Part shown: piece by piece, positions 8,878 to 16,857 of the stretch
Layout: the number at the start of each line of letters is the position of its first letter
Numbering within the stretch: position 1 is the stretch's first letter
From: Lachnospiraceae bacterium
GTDB taxonomy: Bacteria > Bacillota > Clostridia > Lachnospirales > Lachnospiraceae
Assembly: GCA_021769135.1 (NCBI GenBank)
Contig: JAETTM010000025.1
Coordinates: 1 to 53,489 of the forward strand
Direction: 5' to 3'
Length of the DNA: 53,489 nt
Made by a program: the position numbers and the translations under genes
The notes under the pieces: model-generated
What the model was told of the DNA's origin: nothing
Databases searched by the model: none
Seen by the model: only the letters and a program-made list of their open reading frames with translations

Positions 8878-9500
8878 CTGATTTCAAGATAATTATAAAA
8901 TGTAAATTTGCTGATTCCCAGCAGTTCGCAAATATGTTCTCCCGATTTTGTAATCAAAAAAGCTCCTTTTTCGTCGAGGTATTGGATGAAATTTATTTTT
9001 TCCTCTTTGTTCATTTCGGAAACGGGCTTGCCGACTTGCTTCTGGGCCTCTGAAATTAAGTGTTTCAACAAAGAATTGACATCGGAAGCAAAAACTTCTT
9101 CATCCTGCACGGGGGAAAAATGGTTAAACTGTCTGAGAAACCCTTCGAACTGCAAAGTCTCCGTAATATCGTAATTTACGCAGATGGAGCCGATAATGTT
9201 TCCGTCATCGTCCTTCAGGTAAATGGAAGAAGAGCGAAGGATTTTCCCGTTGTTCAGCGTAGTTACATAATTATAGCGGTCCCCGTCCACAACGGAGCCC
9301 CGAAGGACTTCAAGGCCAAGATTGCTGCCGCAGCCGCCAATTTTCCGGTTGGTAATTTCGCCGTTGCGGATATCCACAATCGTACTGTTGTAATCCTTGG
9401 TAAGGTCATGGAGGACAACTTCGCATTTTGCCCCGAAATGATTGGAAATTAAGGTTAGAATCTGCTGCAGTAACGGCAATTCGTCTTGGATAGACTTCAT
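8859..9500 (-). CDS. DauR/YheO-like PAS-HTH transcriptional regulator
   Basis: A 213-residue protein. Residues 1-120 form a YheO-type PAS domain (for example NHFGAKCEVVLHDL and GSICVNYDITETL). The C-terminal 60 residues end with the helix-turn-helix GISKFTFYNYLEI. DauR in Pseudomonas represses D-arginine catabolism, and relatives respond to small amino-acid-like ligands. That is interesting beside an operon carrying two D-amino-acid enzymes, although the target here is unknown. GGAGG lies 8 nt before the ATG at 9500. The stop codon is embedded in the shared terminator. Confidence 0.82.
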   Translation of the reverse strand: MKSIQDELPLLQQILTLISNHFGAKCEVVLHDLTKDYNSTIVDIRNGEITNRKIGGCGSNLGLEVLRGSVVDGDRYNYVTTLNNGKILRSSSIYLKDDDGNIIGSICVNYDITETLQFEGFLRQFNHFSPVQDEEVFASDVNSLLKHLISEAQKQVGKPVSEMNKEEKINFIQYLDEKGAFLITKSGEHICELLGISKFTFYNYLEISRTAKE

Positions 9501-9612
9501 AAATAAACCTCCTTATTGCTTTGGTAACAATGCATTTTATTATATCATTTGAAATTATATAAAACAATATTTAATGGAAAAATATTCCTCTGTCAATATA
9601 ATCAGCTTTTCC

Positions 9613-10656
9613 CTATTTGCCGAGCGTCCGGCAGCTTTCCCCCTCCCAAAGGCTGGAGGAAAAATCGATGGAAATATCCTCGGAGGTTCCCCTTATATTT
9701 TGGAGAAGGGTATCGATTAAAAGCCGCCCTAAGAGATAAGTATCCCGGGCGATTCCCGTAACGCGCGGGATGGAATATTCCCCGGCGGAAAAATGGTCGC
9801 AGCTGGCGATGGAAATATCATAGGGAACGGAAAAACCTTTGTCCCCGAAAGCCCGGATGGCGCCTATGGCCACGTTGTCATTGGCGGCTATAACCGCGGT
9901 GAAAGGGCAGGATTTTTCCATCAGGGAAAGGGCGGCCTGGTAGCCGTCCTGGGAATAATAATCGGTAAGCACGACCAGATCCGGCTGGGAATCCAACCGA
10001 TGCAGATCTAGCAGTTTTTTGTATGCGGCCAGCCTCGTTTCCGTAATCCGCACCCCGGCATTCCCCCCGATAAAGGCGATATTCCTGTGCCCCAGGGAAT
10101 AAAGGTAGTGGAAAAGGGTGGTCACGCCGGAGCCGTTTTCCGGATCTAGAAAGTGGCAGGGGCTTTCCGGTATGGGGTGCCCCATAACGACTACGGGCAG
10201 GCTGTCGCCAAGCCGGTTCAGCGCCTGGAGGTAGGAAGGGGAGGGGGACGCCAAGTCTATCTGCCCGCCCAGAACCAATACCCCGTCCACCCTGTATTGT
10301 ATCAGCTTCTGAAAATATTCCTCTTCTTCGGGCTCCTTCCGGTTCTGCTGGAAGGAAGTGTTATAAAGAAGTATGGTATAGCCGTTTAAGGTGGCTTCCT
10401 TTTGGATTTCCAGGAAAAGGGAATAAAAATAGGGGTTGGAAATATCGGGGATTACGATTCCCAAAGTCATGGTCCGCCCTAAACTTAAGCTTCTGGCATT
10501 GGTGTTAGGGGTAAAATTATATTTGGCAATAACCGCTTCGATTTGCTGCCTCTTTTCATCCGAGACAGTTACGGTGCCGTTGAGGTAACGGGAGACGGTG
10601 GCCATGGATACGTTGCTTTCCTGGGCTATTTGTTTAATCGTTATATTCTCTTTCAT
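9613..10656 (-). CDS. LacI-family transcriptional regulator of the glycan operon
   Basis: A 347-residue LacI/GalR protein. The N-terminal helix-turn-helix (TIKQIAQESNVSMATVSRYL) and the hinge are followed by a periplasmic-binding-protein-like effector domain (LGIVIPDISNPYF; DGVLVLGG). It is transcribed divergently from the ROK/nagB/GH9 operon. The intervening region carries a perfect TGAAAGCGCTTTCA palindrome, a typical LacI-family operator, just downstream of the operon's -10 box, plus a degenerate copy near its own start. It is therefore the likely repressor of the operon and possibly of itself. AAGGTGA precedes the ATG. Confidence 0.9.
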   Translation of the reverse strand: MKENITIKQIAQESNVSMATVSRYLNGTVTVSDEKRQQIEAVIAKYNFTPNTNARSLSLGRTMTLGIVIPDISNPYFYSLFLEIQKEATLNGYTILLYNTSFQQNRKEPEEEEYFQKLIQYRVDGVLVLGGQIDLASPSPSYLQALNRLGDSLPVVVMGHPIPESPCHFLDPENGSGVTTLFHYLYSLGHRNIAFIGGNAGVRITETRLAAYKKLLDLHRLDSQPDLVVLTDYYSQDGYQAALSLMEKSCPFTAVIAANDNVAIGAIRAFGDKGFSVPYDISIASCDHFSAGEYSIPRVTGIARDTYLLGRLLIDTLLQNIRGTSEDISIDFSSSLWEGESCRTLGK

Positions 10657-10715
10657 GGAATCACCTTAAAAATATCTGTTTGTTTCATTATAATATGAAA
10701 AAAATAAAAATGCAA

Positions 10716-10729
10716 TGAAAACGCTTGCA
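10716..10729. promoter_or_regulatory. Degenerate LacI/CcpA-type operator near the lacI start
   Basis: TGAAAACGCTTGCA is a cre-like half-symmetric site, 60 nt upstream of the LacI-family gene. It could serve autoregulation or CcpA. Confidence 0.4.
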
Positions 10730-10793
10730 AAAAAATAAATTTTGTATTTTCGAATAAAACAAAATATAAGTTTTAAAAATTAAATATTTTGGA

Positions 10794-10822
10794 TTGACAT
10801 ATAAATAAAAGTGTGATAATGT
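10794..10822 (+). promoter_or_regulatory. Promoter of the ROK-nagB-GH9 operon
   Basis: TTGACA (10794-10799), a 17-nt spacer and TAATGT (10817-10822); an alternative -10 is GATAAT at 10815-10820. The operator immediately follows. Confidence 0.65.
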
Positions 10823-10826
10823 CATA

Positions 10827-10848
10827 TTTATGAAAGCGCTTTCATAAA
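10827..10848. promoter_or_regulatory. LacI-family operator, 22-bp perfect palindrome
   Basis: The core TGAAAGCGCTTTCA (10831-10844) is extended by TTTA/TAAA on both sides to a perfect 22-bp palindrome. It covers the expected transcription start, consistent with repression by the divergent LacI-family protein. Confidence 0.75.
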
Positions 10849-10869
10849 GGTGTACGGATAAAAGGAGAA

Positions 10870-10980
10870 GATTGAAAATTAAAAATTTTCAATCCCAAGT
10901 TTGTGTCTGCGCGGCATCCACAAACTTGACAAACGCAAATGAATTTGAGCGCAAAAAGCCGCGCAGAAATGGGGTTAAAA
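10870..10980 (+). promoter_or_regulatory. Repeated structured leader element, copy 1 (before the ROK gene)
   Basis: In order it holds a small hairpin GATTGAAAATT/AATTTTCAATC (10870-10894), then the stem CAAGTTTGTG/CACAAACTTG (10896-10905 and 10919-10928) with a 13-nt loop. Next comes a short variable hairpin (10932-10950), then GCCGCGCAGA (10958-10967), an exact complement of the loop bases TCTGCGCGGC (10906-10915). AAATGGGGTTAAAA then leads into the ATG at 10981. The same layout recurs before three other genes. Confidence 0.8.
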
Positions 10981-11943
10981 ATGGAATCATATATCGGTAT
11001 CGACTATGGCGGCACGAAACTTTTGATCGGGGAAGTGGATGGGGAAGGAAGGCTTCTGTCCAGCATGCGTTTTGAGACGGGAAAGAGAAACCAGGGAGAA
11101 ATTGCCGGACACCTGATGGAATGCCTGAAAGCCTATAAAGAAAAAACTTCCTTTGAAGGCCGGGTGCTGGGAGCCGGGGTAGGGATTATAGGAATCAGCG
11201 ATTACAGGGAAGGAATCTGGCGTTCCATGAACCACGAACCTGGGGAAGACATTCCGTTAGCTTCCATGGTCTCGGAAGTTTTAGGCGTTCCGGCGGCCGT
11301 AGATAATGATGTAAGGAGCGCGACGGCGGCGGAACTTTTGTGGGGATGCGGCAAATACAGCAGGGATTTTATCTATCTGAGCGTGGGAACCGGGCTGGCG
11401 GCAGGCATGGTGGTTGACGGCAGGATCATAAGAGGGGCCAACCAAAATGCAGGGGAAATCGGCCATACCACGGTGCGGGGCAGCGGGGATAAAATTTGCC
11501 TGTGCGGAAGGCATGGGTGCGCGGAACTGTCCGCTTCCGGCTCGGGCATTTCCGGAAATGTGAAAGATTGGATGGACGGATATTCCACGGAGCTGGTTTT
11601 GGAAAAAGAAGATAAGCCCGTGGATGCAAGGGAAGTGTTCCTCCTGGCGAGAAAAGGGGATGCTTTATGCAAAAAGGCGGCCGATACGGCGGCAGCGGCG
11701 CTTGCGGAAGTAATCGGGAACCTGGTGCGCACTACCGACCCGGATACGGCGGTGCTTGGCGGCGGCATTATGCAGGACGAATGGTTTTTCCAACAGGTAA
11801 AAGAAAGGCTCCACCCAGTTACGATACGGGGGGTAAAAAACGGCATACGGCTTTCGGAACTGAAGCCGGGGCAGGCAGGAGTGATAGGGGCGGCTGCGGT
11901 AGGGAAGCTGCACCGGGAAAGCATGGGGAATTCGCAAAGATGA
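10981..11943 (+). CDS. ROK-family sugar kinase
   Basis: A 320-residue cytoplasmic kinase. The N-terminal phosphate-binding motif GIDYGGTKLLIGE is at residues 5-17, DNDVRSAT is mid-protein, and the ROK zinc motif CLCGRHGC is near residues 172-180. ROK kinases phosphorylate glucose, N-acetylglucosamine, N-acetylmannosamine, fructose or related sugars. The following NagB-like gene suggests an amino sugar, but the substrate cannot be read from sequence. I chose the ATG at 10981 over an upstream in-frame start. The repeated leader element places the start codon 14 nt after its GCAG block, as in the other copies. It is the first gene of the LacI-controlled operon. Confidence 0.85.
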   Translation: MESYIGIDYGGTKLLIGEVDGEGRLLSSMRFETGKRNQGEIAGHLMECLKAYKEKTSFEGRVLGAGVGIIGISDYREGIWRSMNHEPGEDIPLASMVSEVLGVPAAVDNDVRSATAAELLWGCGKYSRDFIYLSVGTGLAAGMVVDGRIIRGANQNAGEIGHTTVRGSGDKICLCGRHGCAELSASGSGISGNVKDWMDGYSTELVLEKEDKPVDAREVFLLARKGDALCKKAADTAAAALAEVIGNLVRTTDPDTAVLGGGIMQDEWFFQQVKERLHPVTIRGVKNGIRLSELKPGQAGVIGAAAVGKLHRESMGNSQR

Positions 11944-11997
11944 GCAATTTTAACAACGCACAAAGGCTTGGCAAAGCTGAGCGGAAATGGGGAAAGA

Positions 11998-12723
11998 ATG
12001 AAAATAACAGTAATGGAAAATGAAAGAAAATTTGACGAAGCTGCGGCATGGAGAATCATAGGGCAGATGCTGCAAAAACCAAACTCTGTCATCGGGTTTT
12101 CCACAGGGCAGACGACGGGGAATATGCATGCCATCGTCAGCGAGATTTACAGGCTGCATCCCTTTGATACGTCGGAAGTGACGGTTTTCAATGTGGATGA
12201 ACTGGCAGGGCTTCCAAGAAGCTATGAAGGGAGCTGCTATGCCATGATTAAACGGCAGATATGTATTCCTCTGGAAATCCCGGAGGAGCGCTTTATCATG
12301 CCCAGGACGATGGACATCGATTACGGGAAAGAGTGCGCCTGGTTTGAAGAAGAGATAAAGAAAAGAGGGGGAGCGGATCTGCAGATGCTTGGCATCGGGT
12401 GGAACGGGCATATCGGCATCAATCAGCCGGGAACGCCTTTCGGCAGCGATACCCAGCTGTGCCCCATGGACGAACGGTTTGAAGCGAAGGTGAGGAGCGA
12501 AGTGGACGTGCCCGAGTCCTGCGAACTGGGAGGCCTGACTTTGGGGATTAAGACCATTATGCATACGAGGAAAATCGTATTGATTGCAAAAGGAAAACAA
12601 AAGGCGGAGATTATCAAAAAGGCGGTACAGGGGCCGGTGACGGAAGATATCCCGGCCTCGGTCCTTCAGCTTCATCCTAACTGCGAAGTGCTGCTGGACG
12701 CGGATGCGGCATCGCTGCTCTGA
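11998..12723 (+). CDS. nagB: Glucosamine-6-phosphate deaminase-like protein
   Basis: A 241-residue member of the NagB/6-phosphogluconolactonase family. GFSTGQTTG (33-41) binds phosphate, and Asp67 in FNVDEL corresponds to the E. coli general base Asp72. GIGWNGHIGINQPG at 132-145 holds the catalytic His138. Family members convert GlcN-6-P to fructose-6-P and ammonia. At the place of E. coli Glu148, which supports the catalytic histidine during ring opening, this protein has Gln143, and Asp141 is Asn136. The Asn is common in relatives; the Gln is not what I expect, so substrate or activity may differ. GGGGAAAG lies just upstream of the ATG at 11998. An upstream in-frame start at 11968 is less likely. 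Confidence 0.82.
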   Translation: MKITVMENERKFDEAAAWRIIGQMLQKPNSVIGFSTGQTTGNMHAIVSEIYRLHPFDTSEVTVFNVDELAGLPRSYEGSCYAMIKRQICIPLEIPEERFIMPRTMDIDYGKECAWFEEEIKKRGGADLQMLGIGWNGHIGINQPGTPFGSDTQLCPMDERFEAKVRSEVDVPESCELGGLTLGIKTIMHTRKIVLIAKGKQKAEIIKKAVQGPVTEDIPASVLQLHPNCEVLLDADAASLL

Positions 12724-12748
12724 TTGGGGAAGGGTTTGGGTGAATGGG

Positions 12749-15130
12749 ATGAGAAAAGAGTTCAGGGAAGAATTGGTCAAAAGCGGCTGGATACACCGTC
12801 CTCTTCCGGTAAAATGGGAAGACAGCATGGATGCGGAAAGAAAGGGCAGGAAGGTGGCCGCCAGAAGAACGGTGTGGCCGGGGGAGGCCGGAAGGGATTT
12901 TATATGCCCGGAACAGGGGGAGTGCCGGGCTCTTTCCCGCGTGCGCTATGCGAACGGCATCCCAAAAGAAGAGAAATACCTGGAAATGGAAGGGGAATTA
13001 AGGAAGGATTACTGGCCCGAAGGGATGCCTCAGGATGGGGACTGCGCCTATTACGGAAACCTTAGGGCGGTGCTTTGCCTGGAGGGAGAGGACTGGTCGG
13101 GCTACAACCGGCTCCGCTTCCAGGTGCGCCCCGCCTGCAGAGGGCTTCATACGGTCAGTCTGTCCGCATGGGTAAAAAACGAAGGGGCCGAAAAGGTGCC
13201 GGATGCTTTTGGCAGGACGGGCCAGCATATGATGAATCTGGAAAACGACGTATGGAACGACTGTATATGGGAGTTTTCTTCCATGGCAAGGGACTGTATA
13301 TCCCAGTTGGAATTCAGGTATCGGATGAGCGGCAGCGATACGGGGTTTGGCGAAAAGGCTGTTTTTGCAATCAGGAATATTGTTTTGGAAAAGACGGAAG
13401 AAGAGAAGTGCCAGGGCTGGGAGCCGGAAAAGGGGGCTATTTGCCATGATTTTTGCGGATATTTCCCGAAAGAGCCAAAAACGGCGGTTACGGACAGGAC
13501 GGAAGGAAGCTTTTGCGTGGTGGAGGCGGAGACAGGAAAGGCGGTGATGGAGGGGGAAATCAAGACGGCGGAGTTCTCGGGAACCGCTTTCGGAGTCATG
13601 GATTTTTCACCGCTGGAAAAGGAAGGGGGATACCGGCTTAGGATAAATAATCAGGAGACCGGGGAGTTTCAGATTGGAAAAGACTGGGCGGAGGAAATGA
13701 TTTGGAAGGGGATAAATTTCCTGTTCTGCCAAAGGTGCGGGCATCCTGTTCCCGGAAAGCATGGGCGCTGCCATACGGATTGTTATGGGGTGCATGAAGG
13801 GGAGCGGGTATCCTATGGCGGGGGATGGCACGATGCCGGGGATATGTCCCAGCAGACGGTGCAGACCGCTGAAATTACCGAAGCTTTGTTCCGGATAGCA
13901 AGGAGCCATAAAGATAATACGGCATTGTATGAAAGGTGTATGGAAGAGGCATGCTGGGGCCTGTCTTTCCTACTGGGAACGAGGTTTGGAGACGGTTACC
14001 GGGCCACCAGCCTGGGGCTGATACGGTGGACCGATTTGAAGGAGGGGAATCATGACGATGCGTCCAATGTCCGGGTTTTCAACCATGGAATAGACAATTT
14101 CATTTGCGCGTGCGCGGAAGCCGTGGCGGCCGATGCGTTGTGGGAATATGATAGGGAAAGCGGATGGGCGGCCCTGGAAGCTGCAAAGGAAGACTATGGG
14201 TTCGGGATGGAAAGGTTTTTGGAATATGGGTTTGAAATGCCCATTATGTGGGAGCATACCTATGGTTCTTCCTCTTCCCTGTGCTATGCCGTCATAAGCA
14301 AATGCGCAGGCCTGCTGTATGAAGCGACGAAAGAAGAGAAGTACAGGGAGGATTTGTGCCGATGGACCAGGAAGCTTCTGGAATGCCAGGAGACGGAAGG
14401 GCAGTTGGGAGGATTTTTTTACCGGGATGAAACAAAGGAACATATCGTGCATTTTAACCATCAGGCCAGGGAAGGGTATTTTGCTGATAGCCTGATTGGG
14501 GCATGCCGCCTGTGCGGGGAGGAAGAAGGGCGCAGCGCCTTTTTGCGGGGGCTGGAACGGTACGGAGACTATTTTGACGTCTTGATAGGGCATGCCTCCC
14601 CTTACGGGATGATGCCTGCGGGGTTATATAGCAAAAGAGAGGCGGAGCAGGAAGAAGTTTTTGGACGTATGCACTTGCTGTCTGATTACGGGCAATGTAA
14701 GGGAGACTATCTGGAACAGGTGGAAAAGGGGAGAAGGATGGGGGAAGACTTGTATCTGCGGCAATTTCCCGTCTGGTTCTCCTTCAGGGGCAACACCGGC
14801 GTACAGCTGTCCATGACCCAGGCGGCCCTGGGGATTGGGGAATATTTGGAACGGCCTTCCCTGGTCTGGGCGGCTGCGGAGCAGATTCACTGGCTGAACG
14901 GGAAAAACCCTTTTGGGCAGTCGCTGATGACGGGCAATGGGAAGCGATATGACTTTTTTTACGCTGTATTTCCGGGAACATGCGTAGGGCAGATTCCGGT
15001 GGGGGTTCAAACTAAAAAAAATGAAGATTTTCCGTACTGGACGGCTGGAAACCAAGCCACACATAGGGAAGTATGGACAACATGCACTATAAAAATGATG
15101 GATATTTGCGCCGAATTGTTGAAATATTAG
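12749..15130 (+). CDS. GH9-family glycosidase with N-terminal Ig-like domain
   Basis: A 793-residue protein without a signal peptide. The first 300 or so residues are beta-rich and contain an Ig-like CelD_N module (about 240-315). The GH9 alpha-toroid follows. The GH9 motif GGGWHDAGD with its catalytic aspartates is near residue 360. The late motif LNGKNPFGQSLMTGNG and the general-acid Glu in HREVWTT are near 773. GH9 is mostly endoglucanases but also includes exo-beta-glucosaminidases and cello-oligosaccharide enzymes. A cytoplasmic location next to ROK and NagB genes fits an oligosaccharide-processing exo-enzyme, possibly a glucosaminidase. The ATG at 12749 is preferred over upstream codons that overlap nagB. 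Confidence 0.8.
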   Translation: MRKEFREELVKSGWIHRPLPVKWEDSMDAERKGRKVAARRTVWPGEAGRDFICPEQGECRALSRVRYANGIPKEEKYLEMEGELRKDYWPEGMPQDGDCAYYGNLRAVLCLEGEDWSGYNRLRFQVRPACRGLHTVSLSAWVKNEGAEKVPDAFGRTGQHMMNLENDVWNDCIWEFSSMARDCISQLEFRYRMSGSDTGFGEKAVFAIRNIVLEKTEEEKCQGWEPEKGAICHDFCGYFPKEPKTAVTDRTEGSFCVVEAETGKAVMEGEIKTAEFSGTAFGVMDFSPLEKEGGYRLRINNQETGEFQIGKDWAEEMIWKGINFLFCQRCGHPVPGKHGRCHTDCYGVHEGERVSYGGGWHDAGDMSQQTVQTAEITEALFRIARSHKDNTALYERCMEEACWGLSFLLGTRFGDGYRATSLGLIRWTDLKEGNHDDASNVRVFNHGIDNFICACAEAVAADALWEYDRESGWAALEAAKEDYGFGMERFLEYGFEMPIMWEHTYGSSSSLCYAVISKCAGLLYEATKEEKYREDLCRWTRKLLECQETEGQLGGFFYRDETKEHIVHFNHQAREGYFADSLIGACRLCGEEEGRSAFLRGLERYGDYFDVLIGHASPYGMMPAGLYSKREAEQEEVFGRMHLLSDYGQCKGDYLEQVEKGRRMGEDLYLRQFPVWFSFRGNTGVQLSMTQAALGIGEYLERPSLVWAAAEQIHWLNGKNPFGQSLMTGNGKRYDFFYAVFPGTCVGQIPVGVQTKKNEDFPYWTAGNQATHREVWTTCTIKMMDICAELLKY

Positions 15131-15235
15131 AGTAAAATAACGAAAAAGAAGTGCGTAGATAGAAAGAAAAGATAAAAAGTGTGGAACTATTTTACCGGTT
15201 CAAAATTTTTTTTGGGATTATTTTAATAAAAGGGG

Positions 15236-15264
15236 TTGCAATCATACAAAAAGTATGATAATAT
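15236..15264 (+). promoter_or_regulatory. Promoter and dyad upstream of the ABC binding-protein gene
   Basis: TTGCAA at 15236-15241, a 17-nt spacer and TAATAT at 15259-15264. The spacer holds a CATAC-AAAAA-GTATG dyad (15243-15257) that could be an operator. This suggests the transporter can be transcribed separately from the upstream kinase genes. Confidence 0.5.
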
Positions 15265-15325
15265 TGCAAATACAAGAAAGAAATACAGATTAAAACTGAC
15301 AAAAAGTAAGACAAGGAGGAGAAAG

Positions 15326-16705
15326 ATGAAAAGAAAGTTAGTTGCAGGACTTTTGGCAGTAGTTTTAACTTTAGGCACATTGACAGGATGCGGCAGCTCC
15401 GGGAACGCAGGCGGAGAGACAGCTCCGGCAGCCGCTGATGAAAGCACAGATGCCGGAACGGAAGAAGCTGCGGACACCGCAGGGGATACTGCAGAGGCGG
15501 AGAGCAGCTCCGGGGAAAGGGAAAAAGTAGTATTTTGGTATTCCCATACAAATGAAGAAGGGAAAGCCTTCGAAGAGACGATTAAAGCTTTCAACGAGAG
15601 CCAGGACAAATACGAAGTGGAAGGCTTAAGCGTTATGGATAAGCAGAAGATTATCGTGGCATTGGCAGGGAGCGAGGCCCCTGATGTGGTGGAAGTGTCC
15701 AACCAGGATATCATCTCTTATGCGAATTCGGGCCTGGTAGAATCGATCAGCGATATGGCGGCGGCTGACGGATACGACTTAGGCAGCATTTATTCGGCTC
15801 AGGCGCTGGATTCCAATACTCTTGAAGATGTGGTATACGGAGTTCCGTTTGCATCCCAGATTATCCAGATGTTCTATAACAAAGATATTTTGGAAGAAAT
15901 CGGATATTCGGAACCTCCTAAGACCATGGAAGAGCTGTACGAAATGGCGGAAAAAGCTACGGAAGTGGATGCGGACGGAAACATTACCCGTCTCGGATAT
16001 CCTCTGTTCCCGCTGGCAAGCGCAAGGCAGGAACTGATTTATGCATTCGGCGGAAGATGGTGGTCGGAAGACGGACAGACATTGACTCCGGACGATCCGC
16101 TGATTCTGGACAGCCTGAATATGAATATGAAATTCCGCGAGAAATACGGCGTGGAAAAGGTACAGGCCTTTGTGGCTTCCGCAAATACCAACCGTTACAC
16201 GGAAAACGATATGTTCTTTGCAGGGAAACAGCTGTTCCGTTTCGATGGACCGTGGCTGGCTACTATGGCAGCTGACTGGGGCCCGGATGTAAACTACGGC
16301 GTAGCGCTGATACCGGGTACGGAAGCAAATCCTGATTTGCTCGGCTCCAGCCGTTATGAGACAAACAGCCTTGGCATTCCGGTAGTGGCAAACAATAAAG
16401 AAGGCGCATGGGAATTCGCAAAATTCTTTACCAATTCCGAGGCGACAAAGGAAACTCTGATGGCAATCGGAAACCTTCCTACTACTTTGGACCTTTATGA
16501 CGATCCGGACATTCTGGGCATGCCTAACTTTGAAGTGTTCGTAGAAGCCCTGAAGACGGAAAACGGCGTTCAGTATCCGAAGATTGCTGATTTCGCTAAA
16601 TATACATCTTTGATAGAAGAATATCTGGATTATGTATACAACGGCATTAAGACCCCGGAGGAAGCAATGGCCGAGCTGGCTGAGCAGGCAAAGATGCTTC
16701 AGTAA
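15326..16705 (+). CDS. ABC sugar transporter substrate-binding lipoprotein
   Basis: A 459-residue family-1 extracellular solute-binding protein. A signal peptide of 21 residues ends in the lipobox LTGC (Cys22). A low-complexity Ala/Glu/Ser/Thr linker follows to about residue 65, typical of surface-tethered binding proteins in Clostridia. The body begins EKVVFWYSHTNEEGKAFEE, the usual opening of carbohydrate binders of the UgpB/MalE type. I chose the ATG at 15326 because AAGGAGGAG precedes it and it gives a proper signal peptide. The two permease genes follow after an internal terminator. No ATPase gene is present, so a shared MsmK-like ATPase is likely supplied from elsewhere. Confidence 0.92.
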   Translation: MKRKLVAGLLAVVLTLGTLTGCGSSGNAGGETAPAAADESTDAGTEEAADTAGDTAEAESSSGEREKVVFWYSHTNEEGKAFEETIKAFNESQDKYEVEGLSVMDKQKIIVALAGSEAPDVVEVSNQDIISYANSGLVESISDMAAADGYDLGSIYSAQALDSNTLEDVVYGVPFASQIIQMFYNKDILEEIGYSEPPKTMEELYEMAEKATEVDADGNITRLGYPLFPLASARQELIYAFGGRWWSEDGQTLTPDDPLILDSLNMNMKFREKYGVEKVQAFVASANTNRYTENDMFFAGKQLFRFDGPWLATMAADWGPDVNYGVALIPGTEANPDLLGSSRYETNSLGIPVVANNKEGAWEFAKFFTNSEATKETLMAIGNLPTTLDLYDDPDILGMPNFEVFVEALKTENGVQYPKIADFAKYTSLIEEYLDYVYNGIKTPEEAMAELAEQAKMLQ

Positions 16706-16790
16706 ACATAATAAGAAGCGAGCGTTAAGAAAGATTTAAGTGCAGAAATCTTAGTATAAATACTTACGGTAATTGGTAACTTGTTATGCG

Positions 16791-16839
16791 GAGTATATAT
16801 TATGAGGTTACTGAATGCCTCATAATATATACTCTTTTT
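16791..16839 (+). terminator. Strong intrinsic terminator between binding protein and permeases
   Basis: The 17-bp perfect arms at 16791-16807 and 16818-16834 surround a 10-nt loop, followed by TTTTT. It lies between co-directional genes of one transporter, so it probably acts as a partial terminator that lowers permease mRNA relative to the binding protein. Confidence 0.88.
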
Positions 16840-16857
16840 AACGTCAGGAGGTTTTAG

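Noticed and set aside
11941-11997. Sequence before nagB (GAGCGGAAATGGGGAAAGA) resembles the 3' end of the leader element
   Set aside because: Only the ribosome-binding portion is similar. The complementary loop, stem and GCCGCGCAGA block are absent, and the distance to the ATG differs by 1 nt.
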